Both the position numbers and the translations under genes were made by a program. This document shows positions 36,707 to 48,166 of a stretch of DNA of 64,000 bases, in pieces. The stretch covers positions 124,001 through 188,000 of the forward strand of contig JADNRV010000044.1 of the NCBI GenBank assembly GCA_015499995.1. Direction: 5' to 3'. Under the pieces are notes generated by a model, which saw nothing but the letters and a program-made list of their open reading frames with translations, did no database searches and was not told the DNA's origin. Every line of letters starts with the position of its first letter. Position 1 is the first letter of the stretch. The stretch is from Flammula alnicola. Taxonomy: Eukaryota > Basidiomycota > Agaricomycetes > Agaricales > Strophariaceae.

Positions 36707-39700
36707 ATGACAACTTCTGAGGATAGGAAACCAATAGCGATAATGAATGGCCTCTCGTCTCATGCTGATTACAGAGACGCGTCTGGGTCCAAACCGCGGT
36801 ACGCTCGCTTGATTTATTCACCTCTACGCATCTTTATTCAATCCTTCTTTTGTGCAGATGGAAGCAACCCCCCACAACGATAGAGACACCCAGCAATGTA
36901 AGTGGCCTTGGACCATGAAATTTTTCAGTGCCACATTAAACGGACGACAGAACACTCCCATGCGTCAAGCCCATCCATCCGGCACTAATCCCTTTGGCCA
37001 ACGTCCCAGCGCTCCCAAGAACAACATACGAAACGAACGGCCTATTGGAAATCAAACTTCCTCCCGAACTATGGTCGACGCAGGACGAGATAGGCATAAC
37101 ATTAACGGCCCCCCTCCCCCAAAGAGACAGAAGATAGACCATACTTTCACCTCTCCAACTATACCCAAATCCAAACTCCCACAGACCCGTAAAAATGCTC
37201 CCTCAAGTGAGTAAACTATAGCTTGTATTACCGTCAGGTTTTTCATTAATAATAATTAGAACCACGCAACGGCGTTCTCCTAGCTCCTGAAGACCGGGAG
37301 GTCATCAACGTCGACGACGACTCCAATCATGAACATTCTCCTGACCGTAGACGCAGTTACCAGAATGGACAATCTTCGGATGAACTCAATCTTCGTTCCA
37401 ATGACAATGCATTCCCAGATGACCTGCCTTCGAAATATACTTTTTCTCCGTCGGACCATCGACCTATGGGAAGAAATCTAGAAGCTGGAATTGCTCCTGA
37501 TGGGAAAAACACCAAATGGGTGGACGAAAAGTATGGAGACAAGGGAATTGAAGACTCGGATCCCATTTCGGAGTTTAGCTCTCATCCTGGTGAAGTCAAT
37601 GGTGCTGGGACGAGTAAAGGACATGTCAGCCGGATGGTGAAAACATTCGAGGCCAGCGGGGAAAAGATCGACGACAAACCAGCCCGCAAAGTTGACTTGA
37701 CGAAGCCACCTGGCAAGGCAAAAATGAAGAGGAAGGTTAGTGCTCTTTTATTTCGCTGGAATTCGAGTGTGATTATAGACAATGCAAATAAAACCCTTTT
37801 GTTTCTCGCACGCAGAAACTAGCTGTACCATCCAGGACTTTAACTAGCTCAGCAAACGCGGTCGCATTATTTGTCAAGAAGATAGACCCAATCGCAACAT
37901 CAACAACGCTTCCAAAACTCAAAGAGCAGGCATCTCTGCCCGTCGAAGAGGCCTTCGTTGGTCGCCATTACTATCCCGATTCCATTGGACAAAAGCTCGA
38001 GGTCTTCTGGAGTCCTCACGGCAAATTAATAATGAAAGCCAACGATGTTGAGGTACTTAGAATCCCCACTGTAGAGTCCTATGAAATGCAGGTCAGTCTA
38101 GTTCAATGTTTCCTGTTATGATTCACTTTTAATGTAACCGTATCATGTCTAGCATCCCGACCTAAAATCTCGCTGTCAAGTAATCCAACTCAAATCACTC
38201 GACTCAACGCGCGTAGAACATTCAACACCCAACGGCAACAAGCCTGCATTTGTAACCATCAGGTTTAACGTCGACAGTGATTGGGAAACAAAACAATACA
38301 ACCAATTTGTGAGCTCTTTTACGAACAAAAGTATTGTACGGTACGTGAGCAGTCGCAATTTGCTATATCACCTCCTTTATAACCTTTATCTCTTGTGGCC
38401 CATCAGAAATATCGATGTGTTGTGGCAGTTTGCTGAAAGACGTGCGATAGAAAGTAGGGATGTCCAGGAAGTTACAGAAAAGGTCAAACCCAGCAGAAAA
38501 GAGGAACTCGATGAACTACATTACCGCAGAAACCAAGAGCGTGGAAATACACTGCACGGCAAAACCACAGTGCTGAGATACACGCCCGAACATCTTCAAC
38601 CTCCCTGTGCCTCAAATCCGAGGAACGAGAGCTCGGAAGGCAATACTTCGCGATCAGCCTCAACGTCTCGGTATGATTTTACGAAGACTCACAGGTACTG
38701 ATAAATTGACGTGCTTCTAGGTCCAATCCTCCAGCTCAGTTTGCAGATGCTTCTAGGTCCAATCCTCCAGCTCAGTTTGCAGGTCCTTCTACTCGTCGCC
38801 GGTCGGCGAGGAATGCGCCTTCTGAAAAGGCGGCACAAGCTACCGACCAAGATGAAGTGTGGGTCAAATATCAGATACATGCATATACATTAAAATCCAT
38901 CCATCCTTTAGGATACTAGTCTACCCTCAAGGTGTTCCGGGTGCCGTGAACGTCACCAATGGGGACCTCGCCCGATTAGAGCCAGGAGAATATTTGAACG
39001 ACACCCTTATAGAGTTCGGCCTGAAGTATGTGGTTTTCTTCTGTTATTTATAACGCTTGATGCTCAACGGCCTGTTGTAGACTCTGGCTTAGGGAGTTAG
39101 AAGCAGAAAACCCAGAACTTGCGAAGCAGATTCACGTCTTCAACTCCTTTTTCTACAAGAAACTAAATCACAAAAAAGGGCGAGTTCTTGAATTTGCGTG
39201 CATACATTTATTAACTCTTGAATACCTTAGCGACGAGCAAGCTTTTGAGAGTGTTCGAAAATGGACTTCCAAATTTGATATTTTCCAGAAGAAATATATC
39301 ATTGTTCCGATAAATGAACAGTAAGTCCGTCCGCATATTACAAAAACACTTATTAAGGTTGATTAGCCTCCATTGGTACCTCGCCGTCATCTACGAGCCC
39401 GAGCATGTTCTGTCCTCGACGGCGTCGGAGGGACCTTCCCCACGAAAGCATACTCGATTATCTGCCAAAATTGCTGCTTCCAAAGAAAAGCGTTCTCCCA
39501 CAATTGAAGAAACGCCTCTCGCGGCAGGCGATGGTGAAAATTCTGTCTCTGTGAGCGAAGCCGAAGTCGAGCGCGATCTCAACACCGATTTCCAGAGTTC
39601 TTGTAACATCGATATTCCCGTTGACGAGCCTCCTCATGAAGAAACCATTAACGCCGATGACGATGCAAAGTCAGATCTGAGCTACTTGACGGACCCACAT

Positions 39701-40735
39701 GAGGCGGTTTCCCGGCCTAACGTGTCACCGACTGCCTCCAATAACGATCAAGCCCCATCCATCGATAAACCTAAACACCGTTCGCTATCCTCAAACGAGA
39801 TGGTTGTGGATGATTCTGAAGAGGAAGTTAAATTGCTAGATAAAGGCATTTCACCAGTTCCTGTAGATTCGAATGGCTCTTCCGACCTACGGTCGTCGAA
39901 GGCCAACCCTCGCAAGATTTCGACATTTGCCCCTGTTGATCCCCATAGTTTCTACCAGTCATCAGCGAAGGCTAAAGGAAAACGAAAGGCTGAAACAGCA
40001 CACGTTTCTGTCGAAATGGATGTCGATCAAGACCGGAAGAATGAAGTTATTATATTGGATGAATCTCCGAAGTCAGTTTCGCGACGTGCTTTCTGACAAT
40101 TACTCCTTGGGCTGATAATCCTCTTATAGAACCTATATATTTACATTCGATTCCCTGGGAACACGACACCCCCAAGCAATCAGACGACTCGGAAATTATC
40201 TTGTCAAGGAAGCGCGTGACAAGAAAGGGGTACAAAATGCTGCTCTTGCTGAAGGAAAAATGGCTTTGGTTCTTTTCTGCCTTTTTATTATTTAAGAAGA
40301 TATTAATATGCATAAGCAGGTCCCTGTCCAGCCGAATTTCTGCGATTGTGGTGTATATTTGCTGCACTTTGCCCAAACCTTCATGAGCAACCCGCAGCAC
40401 TACTTCCACGTTATTACAGTAAGGATGCCTCTCTGTTCAAGTTGACCTCTTCCTCACATTCTTCATAGGCGCCGAAGTCGAAATCGACAAACAACAAAGA
40501 GCGACAGGAAGAATGGGAAGATCACAAAGTTGCAGGTATGCGAGAAGAACTTGCAACGCGGATCCTACAGTTGTCTGCTGAATGGAAGAAAGACCGCGCT
40601 GCGAAGGAGGGAGTCAAAAACCAGGAAGGGTTAGATGGGGACAAGATCAACGTAATTGAATCGTCTGATTCAGACATCGACATAGTGATGCCGAGTCCAG
40701 CGAAGAAAAATCGCGCAAACAGGATGCGCGGCTAA
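36707..40735 (+). CDS. ULP2: Ulp2-type SUMO protease (C48 cysteine peptidase)
   Basis: Removes SUMO, especially SUMO chains, from nuclear proteins. Fifteen exons: 36707-36798, 36858-36897, 36951-37206, 37260-37735, 37816-38091, 38153-38340, 38407-38670, 38721-38858, 38912-39025, 39081-39179, 39231-39320, 39367-40071, 40130-40268, 40320-40418, 40469-40735; 1080 aa. The split catalytic domain shows EYLNDTLIEFGL, then HLHWYLAVIY (His), about 235 disordered residues, then FTFDSLGTRHP (Asp), and VQPNFCDCGVYLLHF (Gln and Cys). The large insertion between His and Asp is the mark of Ulp2/SENP6-7. EVINVDDDS, NEVIILDESP and INVIESSDSDIDIV look like SUMO-interacting motifs. A 36-bp tandem duplication at 38713-38782 repeats a splice acceptor. 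Intron 39180-39230 fits as GC-AG. Confidence 0.93.
38713..38782 (+). repeat. 36-bp tandem duplication including a splice acceptor, inside the Ulp2 gene
   Basis: The unit starting gcttctaggtccaatcctcc at 38713 is repeated at 38749; the second copy is complete except for its last two bases. The first copy carries the acceptor used in the gene model (exon from 38721), and the second carries the same acceptor sequence. Use of the second would drop 12 residues (one SNPPAQFA repeat) without changing frame. Confidence 0.85.
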
Positions 40736-41025
40736 ATAACTTATACCTCGTACTGTTTCGGTACATAACGCACGATACTGTACTAATCATAATTCCTGAA
40801 TCTACTTACTTACATGAACAACGCAGCACTCTATAATCATTTTCTTGCCTCGTTTTCAATTTCAGTCATTGAGGTCGGAGGAAAATACTGTCTTGAGACC
40901 GTGGAAAAGCTTGAAGCACTCCGAGCATCCTTCAAATTCGTAAGATCTACAACGGCGTCAAACCCAATAGATGGAGCCTGTTTCAAGTTTCGAAAAAAAA
41001 AGGATCCATTGCTGCGGTGATATGT
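40736..41025. terminator. Convergent 3' ends of Ulp2 and uL6m genes
   Basis: 290 bp between two convergent stop codons; contains the 3' untranslated regions. No specific signal assigned. Confidence 0.35.
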
Positions 41026-41719
41026 CTACTTCTTTTTAACGCTCTTGATCCGTATGGTCTCGTTCCCAATAAAAACACCCTTTGTGTTCGTCAGAACCAG
41101 GACCCAATAAGAGTCGAATTATCTTGCTTACCTTGCCCTTATATGGTTCTGGCTTTCTGTAACCTCTAATCTTGGCGGCGAACAACCCAAGAAGATGTTT
41201 GTCTTTGCAAAACAGAATAATCTTCGTGGCCGAAGGAACTTCCGCCTTGATATGCGAGGGTATCGGCACCAGCACGGAATGTGAATAGCCCAGCTTCATA
41301 TTCAACCTTTGTCCGTTTCCACCGTCTGTCGTTCCTCTAGGGTCGTCCTCCAGCGCGACTCTGTAACCAACGCCAACCAAGTAGATTGGCACTGTGAATC
41401 CTTCCGTCATGCCAATAATTGCATTCCAAATGAGGGTTCGGGTAGTGCCCCACATTTGTCTTTGAAGTTTCTCGGATGATTTCTGGACTGTGAGTTTCAT
41501 CGTATCTTCAACCGGGAAGTCAATCTTCATATAGTCCTTGAGGGGAACCGCGGTGGTTCCTAGAGGTCCAGTGATCTTGACTTCTGTTGGTGTCGGAGTA
41601 ATGGTGACGGAGGGAGGAATTTTGATAGGTTCACGTCCAATAATGGACACATTTTTGCAAACTTGGGCCGTTGAACTGAAGGAGCGCACGAGACGGGCAA
41701 TTGGCGGCCGAAATATCAT
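41026..41719 (-). CDS. MRPL6: Mitochondrial large ribosomal subunit protein uL6m
   Basis: Structural protein of the mitochondrial ribosome. Exons 41132-41719 and 41026-41079; 213 aa. Diagnostic L6 features: SIIGREPIKIPPSVTI at the start of the mature protein, TPTEVKITGPLG, WGTTRTLIWNAIIGMTEGFT, VGVGYRVALED, LGYSHSVLVPIPSHI, and the C-terminal GLFAAKIRGYRKPEPYKGKG that continues across the single intron into VFIGNETIRIKS. The first 20 residues (MIFRPPIARLVRSFSSTAQV) are a clear presequence. An insertion (DDPRGTTDGGNGQR) sits in a loop where fungal uL6m varies. Upstream frame is open but has no ATG. It is followed on the same strand by the Arc1-like gene, 238 bp upstream. Confidence 0.95.
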
Positions 41720-41957
41720 GGTGTCAATCCCATGAAACGCGTTAAAGATGATAGAAAATATTCCGGGTGTTATTACATGGTCGCGTCCTTGCCAAATATA
41801 GTGTACAGCCACAAGGATTTCCCGGGTCTTATGTAGTGCTCAGCGTTTGCTCAGCGTCTGTCCCAGTTGCACAGGTTGGTTTAACAACTTTAAGTCTACA
41901 TATCAATTACTACTTAGCTCCGTGCGCGCTAAAGGCAGATACTTTCGAAGATTAAAT

Positions 41958-43615
41958 TTAAGATAATGATGCGCCTATCAGCGTAGGAGCCACACAGACA
42001 CCCTTCGCTGTGCGAATTTTATGTATACTTTTCGTTGCGGGGTTGATCCATGCAGCCTCCTTTGAGTCGAGTGTTATGAAGCCTATTTACGACAGTCAGT
42101 CATCGCAATCAAGGGCAGGGAGATAAGAAATAGCCACCAGGCTGTATGGTCTCGAAAATCTTCTTCTTAGGGTTCAGCTGAGCGAGAGGGGTGGCGTCTA
42201 CAGATGGAAATGAGACAAAGAATATGTTTCGTGAAATGCATAGACTTACTTTCTAAATCACCGCCTTCGAAGTAAATACGATCACCTGGCTTTGAGCCCG
42301 CTGGGGGTTGAATCAGCTCTATGCCCCCTTCTTTGCCTTCTTTCGACGTAGCCTAAACGAACGATTATTCAGGCCACTCCTAGGCCATGACAAATAAATT
42401 GGCATACGCATAAAACCATTGCAAAACTCTTAACACCGCGCATGTTGGCTGGTTTTAGGTTGCACTGCGCGAAATATACGGTTAGAACGGCGATGACCCA
42501 AGTAGAGCAACTGGTCGTACAACAGCGACGAGATATTTATCTCGCATGTGCTCTATTGGGATATAGTTGACAAGTCCTGAAACTACCGTACGTGGGCCAG
42601 TTTCTTCCCCGATATCAATTTGCTGGGCTGAAGGTAAGCATTTATTTGATTCGCAAAAAAAAAGACAAAAAATACCTCAACATACAGGCCGTCCGCGTCG
42701 GGGTGTTTGATAACTAGTCAATGTTAAGTCCTAAAATCCAAAAAAAAGATAACGAAAAACGACATACCGTCAACGATGTGTCCTACACGGAGGTCAATCA
42801 TGGATGGAACAGGCTCTCCCTCATCTGCAGCAGGTGCTTTCCCTCCGGCTGCCTTCCCTCCGCCAGACTTCTTGCTGCTGCTAGCGTCGTTACCACCAGC
42901 ATCGGCCGCCGCCTCTTTCTTCTTTTCTTTCTTTTCTTTCTTCTGTGTTTTTCCTGCCTGTTCAGATGAAGATGCAGATGGCTGGGCAGGAGCAGCATTG
43001 GTTGGTGCGGGCGAGTCGGCCGCAGGAGCCTTGGGTGCTTTTTCTTTCTTCTTTGAAGGCTCGGCTTTTCGTTCTGATTTGGGGGCATTATCTATGTCGA
43101 ATGAGATGACCTTGAAAGCTGCAGCCAGGGAGTCCGCAGATGTTCGGATAGCACTTTCGGACTGCACATGATCAAAGTAGCGAGTCACTGACGGCACTGC
43201 GTAGTATTCAGAAGACTGAAGTTTTGCCTAAAAAATACCCAGTCAAAGACGAACATGAAACGAGACCGAAGTCCTAGCAAATGCGTACATACAACAATAG
43301 GGTGCAGCGTTCCGTACAATGCCACATCCGCGGCTGTCAAATAATTTGTTGCGATATATGTTTTCGGAACCAGAATAGTGTCGAGATCCTGAGCGTCATT
43401 TCTTCAACAGACACCCTATATATCCTCGGTGTAAAACACACCTTGAGATTATTCTCTGTCACCAAATTACCCTGGCTTGTCTTGTCTATCCATCCGATGA
43501 CCTCTTTTTCATCGGCTTCGGTCTGTCCGATGAGATCTTTTCCATCGCGCGTCACAGAAAGCACCAAGTCCCTTACTGGTGGCTGCAGCTTGGATATGGC
43601 AGAATGAAGCGACAT
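41958..43615 (-). CDS. ARC1: Arc1/EMAP II-type tRNA-binding aminoacylation cofactor
   Basis: In yeast Arc1 holds methionyl- and glutamyl-tRNA synthetases and delivers tRNA. Nine exons: 43442-43615, 43293-43388, 43227 down to 42768, 42676-42713, 42521-42622, 42408-42464, 42250-42352, 42138-42197, 41958-42082; 404 aa. N-terminal 130 residues are GST-C-like (helical, with YIATNYLTAADVALYGTLHP). The middle is a Lys/Glu/Ala-rich linker (KKEKKEKKKEAAAD) expected to bind tRNA. The C-terminal OB-fold is the tRNA-binding domain: SMIDLRVGHIVDVIKHPDAD, GLYVEQIDIGE, RTVVSGLVNYIP, VAVCNLKPANMRGVKSFAMV and LIQPPAGSKPGDRIYFEG. An in-frame ATG at 43693 would add 26 basic residues, perhaps a mitochondrial form; 43615 is preferred. 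Confidence 0.93.
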
Positions 43616-43948
43616 GGCTCGAGAACAACTTGGTATCGATGATCTCAGGATGAATCGATGGAAAGCTATTCGAGTCAATTGGAAAGCCGCCATTAAGAGG
43701 TGCAATGCACGTGACTCAGAATTCGGGTTCACTGCGTGTCGCCTCGAGCGCCGTTGAAGGCATAATGGGTGAACAGACATTATAGCATCGATCTATGTAC
43801 AACAAAATCAAGCAGAATGGTATAGATATAAACTTTGATAAGATTATGAAGGCCCGTTGGTCAAGTGAGGCTTGAAGTAATACTAAATGATCACGAGAGT
43901 AAGCGAAAGTGGTGTGGTCCGAGTCCTAAATAACGCTTCATTATGATC

Positions 43949-45497
43949 TTAATCATATTTACCCTTCCCGTCTACAGCAAAGTTACTCCCAACTTTACTG
44001 ACTAGGAAGTCGCCATACACGACAGCTTTCCGCGTTGGCTGTGAGTCTGTATCTTCATTGGCTTTCATTCTCGCCACCGCAGCCAGAGGCTTGACCAAAG
44101 CATTAAAATTTGGCTCAAAGAAAAATGGAACGCTTGAATGCAATATTTCAGCAACACGTTCCATGACGATTACAGGGAGCTAGGCACTTACGATACACTA
44201 TTGAGACATAAAGCCATCTTGTCAGTGCCGGACATTCAGGAAGTGGATGAGTGGACTTACCGATAATTGGAGCCTCGGTGGACAACGCGATGGAGGGTTG
44301 AACGATATAAACTATCTGTCCAAATCTCCCACACTGCGCAAATCAAAATAATAAGAAATCAATTGGCTTTGGAAACATATTGAAGCTTTACTTTCACCGA
44401 TGTTGCAGACAACGCAGCCGGGGATGGGATCCGCGTTAATCCAGATACCCTCCTCAAGGCCTTGTTCGGAAGGGAGACCAGATTTATCGCCTTCGGTTAT
44501 GCCAGAGCGTCGCAGGAATACTTGTAAGGCCGAAAGTGTTGGATCTGTATACAAAAAACTGAGAAAGTGGTCATGGAGTCGGCCAAGCAACATGAATTCG
44601 ATTTTTCGTACGTCAGACAGCCATAATCTCTGCATGGGTCAAAATTGTGAGGTCCTCGTCCATAAGAGGATAATGGTGTGGTTAACCTACTTATGAGCAC
44701 CACAAGAGAATCCATCGTGGTCGTTCGGAAGTGGTGGGTAACCTGAGCAGAATTTAGTCAGATTAGGGGATAATGTTCTCTCATAGAAAGTAGAAAAATA
44801 TAACGTTGACGTGCCTATCACCCGCATAACCCAAAAGCTATCGTCTACCTGGCTACGAAATTCCTGCCATTCTTCTCGTGTCATCCCTAAACCTATGGAC
44901 ATTCTTGTGCATCCATGAGGAACTTAGTTCGAAGATATTAGGAAATTAAACAAGTCACAAGTCACTCACGCCTCCATTAGTATCAAACCCAGAGCCTTCA
45001 TCTTGTCTACCCATATTTCGTATTTCTCTCGGAATCCAGGGACGACCGGCCACTGATTCTCGCCCCAGACAGGTTTAGTCTTATCAGGATTATCAACGGG
45101 TTTGTAGAAATCCAATCCTTCGTGATTGTCTGCCTTTCCATTTGTTACGTTTTCCTTTAACCTGGCATAACCTAGTCAAGTTAAGCCTTACATTTCTCTT
45201 GTGTCATGAGATAAAAGCGGACGACATACCCCTAGCGGAGTCCTGATTCTTGAGCGATAGCTTGTCTTTCTCCTCCTGCGGAAGTGAGAAGAATTCCCTG
45301 GCCAGTCGCGCAAGTTCCTCCGGTTCTGACGGGTCAGCATATGCTGCTATATTCAGGTAGAAGAAACCATATTCAACGCAGGCCGAGTGCAGCGCTGCAG
45401 CGGTCGAAGCTCGCTTATCAGCATCTCGCGGGTCAGAGCTGAGAAACGGCGCAATGTCGATAATCGGAAGCCTGTCCAATGTGCCTGGAGAAGACAT
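43949..45497 (-). CDS. 2-oxoglutarate/Fe(II)-dependent oxygenase, isopenicillin-N-synthase-like
   Basis: Non-haem iron oxygenase; substrate unknown. Exons 45230-45497, 44970-45171, 44815-44903, 44691-44742, 44612-44629, 44392-44558, 44261-44333, 44192-44197, 43949-44132; 352 aa. N-terminal DIOX_N domain starts LPIIDIAPFLSSDPRDADKR and has YGFFYLNI and AREFFSLPQEEKDKL. The oxygenase core has the iron motif HxD split over two exons (FSCGAHK then DYGCLT), the distal His in STLHRVVHRGSNY, and the 2-oxoglutarate RxS motif as YRVSVPFFFEPN. The Val-Ser of RxS is encoded by a 6-nt microexon, and the HxD Asp by an 18-nt exon. The intron 44743-44814 fits only with a GC donor. No secretion signal. Confidence 0.92.
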
Positions 45498-45845
45498 AAC
45501 AAAATTATGGCAATCTTAGGTATATGTGAAACGTATGGCGACAACAAGCAAGCAAGTGTGGTTGAAAGAGCTAAAGTGGTTGAGAATCATAAGTCATGTT
45601 TGGCGATCATGAAGGGGGATTATGTTTGACCCTAAATAGGAAATAGATTAGATTCTGTCCATGGCTGATGCACGATTTTATTTCGACTTTTTGCTCATCT
45701 TCACTCTGTAGGGAAGACGCCAGGGATGAGGCCTAAGAGAAAGGTTTAACATGTAAAAGGTATAAAATAATTTACGATTATGCTTTTTGTTGCTAAAACA
45801 CTGCGAAACAATATGATACACTGGCAGGGATTGTGGTTGTGTCTA
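45498..45845. other. Intergenic, oxygenase promoter
   Basis: 348 bp between the oxygenase start and the stop of the next co-oriented gene. Nothing distinct seen. Confidence 0.45.
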
Positions 45846-47203
45846 TCAATCTGGGCGATGGCTCTGAGAGTAGATGGTGCGTCCAGGGTTTTGGGGTGCG
45901 CGGCCGAATGGAACCACGGATCCTTGAAGGAATCCACTGGCTGGGCCTGTAAACTGACCTGGCCAAGTGTGGTCGTATGGCGGCGATTGAGAACGAGAGT
46001 CAGGGTCACGGGGTGGTGAATGTAACGAATCGATGTCGTATCCACCTTCGGGCGTATATTGGGAAGTATCTGATATTGGCATACCTGGTGCATGCCCATT
46101 GGCAGGAGGAGGTGGTAAGGACGAGGATGCTGAAGCTGAAGAGAGTCCATTGCGTGCGGATCTACGATTATGCACAGGTTCTGAAGGGTGTCCATTTGCC
46201 GCACCTGTATGAGCTTGCCATTCAAGACTTCCATTAAGTGCGGCAACGGCTGTAGTACTGGGCGTGGGAGCGATAGTGGTGTCCATGTCCTGGCTCTGAA
46301 GATTGGTTTTAGGAGGCTTTTTTGACCCACGTTTGCTGCTTGTGCTCGTGCTTGCCGTCCCATTCGTTTTTTCTTTCCCGTTGACAGCTGAACTTCGACT
46401 TTTCTTCGGTTTGGGCAGAGCAACAGGCGCCTCCGGATCAGGCGAAGGGATGACTGAAGGGACGGAGTATGGGAGAGCCATAGCGGGGTTATCTTCGAGT
46501 AATTCCCTTTCCTTTGCCTCCCGCAGCATTAGCGCCCGGGCGAGAGGAATTGGAGCCGGGATGGTCTCTGAATGTGGAGTTCTGAGATTCACTGATGATT
46601 GGTTGGGTAAAGAAACTTACCAGATAAAATCATAAACTCTTGATATTGTTGAGTAGTAGCCGCTGCAGCGCATGATGAATGGTTTTTCAGGTTGTCAGAA
46701 ATGGGATGAAAACGTACCCATGTCGGTGTAGTTGATTTGGTTTCGTCGATGAGCGCTGGCTTCTCGATGACCAGCTTGGATTAGACGCTTAATAAACTCC
46801 TCCTAATATTCATGTTCAGAAAGAAAACGGCCGCATTTTGGGAAAGACTCCATACAGTTGCTATTGAGAGAACATATAACCCTTCTTTTGACAAAGCCAT
46901 GTTGCCGGTGACGCCTGAGGAGTCCGCACAATATCAGTTGAGTTTCAATGGTTGAAGACAATAAAGCCAACCATCTGCCTGTATCATGTTTTCCAGTCGG
47001 ACAGCTGGGAGCAGAGTGTGTCCAGCAACGCGCTCTCCTGGTCTTCCTGAACCATTTTTCGTCGTGTTTGGTTTGACCGCCTCAACCTCAGGATCCGTAT
47101 CAGAGTCTAGTTGGTCGACTTCCAGTTCAGCCTCAACATCGGAGTCATACGCTGGTTCTGTATGTAGGGAGAGGGGCAGGCCATTTAAATGGATGGGGTC
47201 CAT
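45846..47203 (-). CDS. Histone-fold (CBF/NF-Y-type) protein, Dpb3/Pole4-like
   Basis: Exons 46972-47203, 46856-46914, 46718-46802, 46621-46662, 45846-46567; 379 aa. The histone fold lies at about aa 60-140: GHTLLPAVRLENMIQADGVT, NMALSKEGLYVLSIATEEFI, KRLIQAGHREAS and RRNQINYTDMAATTQQYQEF, matching the CBFD/NFYB/HMF pattern of Dpb3, Pole4 and NF-YC. Such proteins pair with a second histone-fold partner in DNA polymerase epsilon, chromatin remodellers or CCAAT factors; which one applies is not clear. The N terminus is acidic; the C-terminal 230 residues are Ser/Pro-rich and disordered with a basic KPKKSR patch. The last intron (46568-46620) was chosen at the 53-nt size over a 29-nt alternative. 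Confidence 0.8.
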
Positions 47204-47576
47204 GAAACTGTCGTGAAGGGTCAAAATGACTGACGAGAACAGAATGATGTGGCTATTTGATGCAGATGAGACAGCGGTTTTCTTGGGGTGACACTGAAAG
47301 GGCAAGACAAGAGACGCCCTTAAACTCTCTCGGACATGTGGGATTTTTGACAGCACGGTCACGTTTGCCAGTATATGGCCCCGAGGCGTTGGAGTACGGA
47401 AGTGACACTGACAAGACCTCAAACTCAAATATTCCGCCGACATGTAAGATATTACAAATATAATCGCTTTTACTTTACGTAGCGGTGATATAGATACACG
47501 ATGTAAGTATTCGGTATGCAGCCCAGGTTTTTTTGTGGTGAAAATACAGATGAGTCCTCTGGTGCCAAATCGACAT
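47204..47576. other. Intergenic, histone-fold gene promoter and Hsp20 3' region
   Basis: 373 bp; both neighbours are on the minus strand. No element recognised. Confidence 0.45.
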
Positions 47577-48166
47577 TCAATTGATTGGGACGACGGTGCT
47601 TGCTTTGTCTTCCGCCTTGTTCACGCTGATGGTGAGTACGCCATTCTCCAATTTGGCAGATACATTTTGCGCATCCACGGGGCGTGGTAGCCAGACGGTT
47701 CTCGTGAAGGACACATTCCGGGTGAATGGGCGTTCACTTGATATTTGAGTGGCTGATTCGTCCGTCTTGGTTAAAGTTGTGGTCGTAGTGTCTGCTATGG
47801 AATAAATGAGAACTTTTTCGTCAAGCATGGAAGACACTCACCATTGGTAGCAGAAGCTTCAGCGGTAGCGGCCTGAGAAGGTTGGCCACCTGTTTCCACA
47901 ATCTTTCCTTCAATTGTTATGCTTTGACCACCGTCTCCAATGCGAATCTCCACATTGTCTTTGGGAACGCCTGGCAGGTCGGCATCGATAACGTATTTGT
48001 CGCCTTTGTCAGCGATATCGACAGCCGGTCGACTGAACACCTCCTGGAAAGGGTCGAACCTTGCTACGGCCGGGAAATAGGACGAAGGAGGACGAGCGAG
48101 TGAAACATCATCGAGCATCCGAAATAGAGGACGCATTTCGCGAAAGAATTGGCGGGCGAGCGACAT
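47577..48166 (-). CDS. HSP20: Small heat shock protein, Hsp20/alpha-crystallin
   Basis: ATP-independent chaperone that binds unfolding proteins. Exons 47842-48166 and 47577-47791; 179 aa. The alpha-crystallin domain starts at RPAVDIADKGDKYVIDADLP, continues GVPKDNVEIRIGDGGQSITI, has a Thr/Ala-rich insertion that contains the only intron, then RPFTRNVSFTRTVWLPRPVD and ends with the conserved AKLENGVLTISVNK. The N terminus (MSLARQFFREMRPLFRML) is amphipathic. C-terminal VVPIN includes the I/V-x-I/V type anchor. A TATA box and a three-unit heat shock element lie upstream, which suggests direct control by the heat shock factor. The first ATG is used although the frame is open further upstream. 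Confidence 0.95.

Noticed and set aside
43616..43948. Upstream extension of the Arc1-like frame to 43693 or beyond
   Set aside because: An in-frame ATG at 43693 exists, but the added sequence is not like known Arc1 starts; kept only as an alternative.
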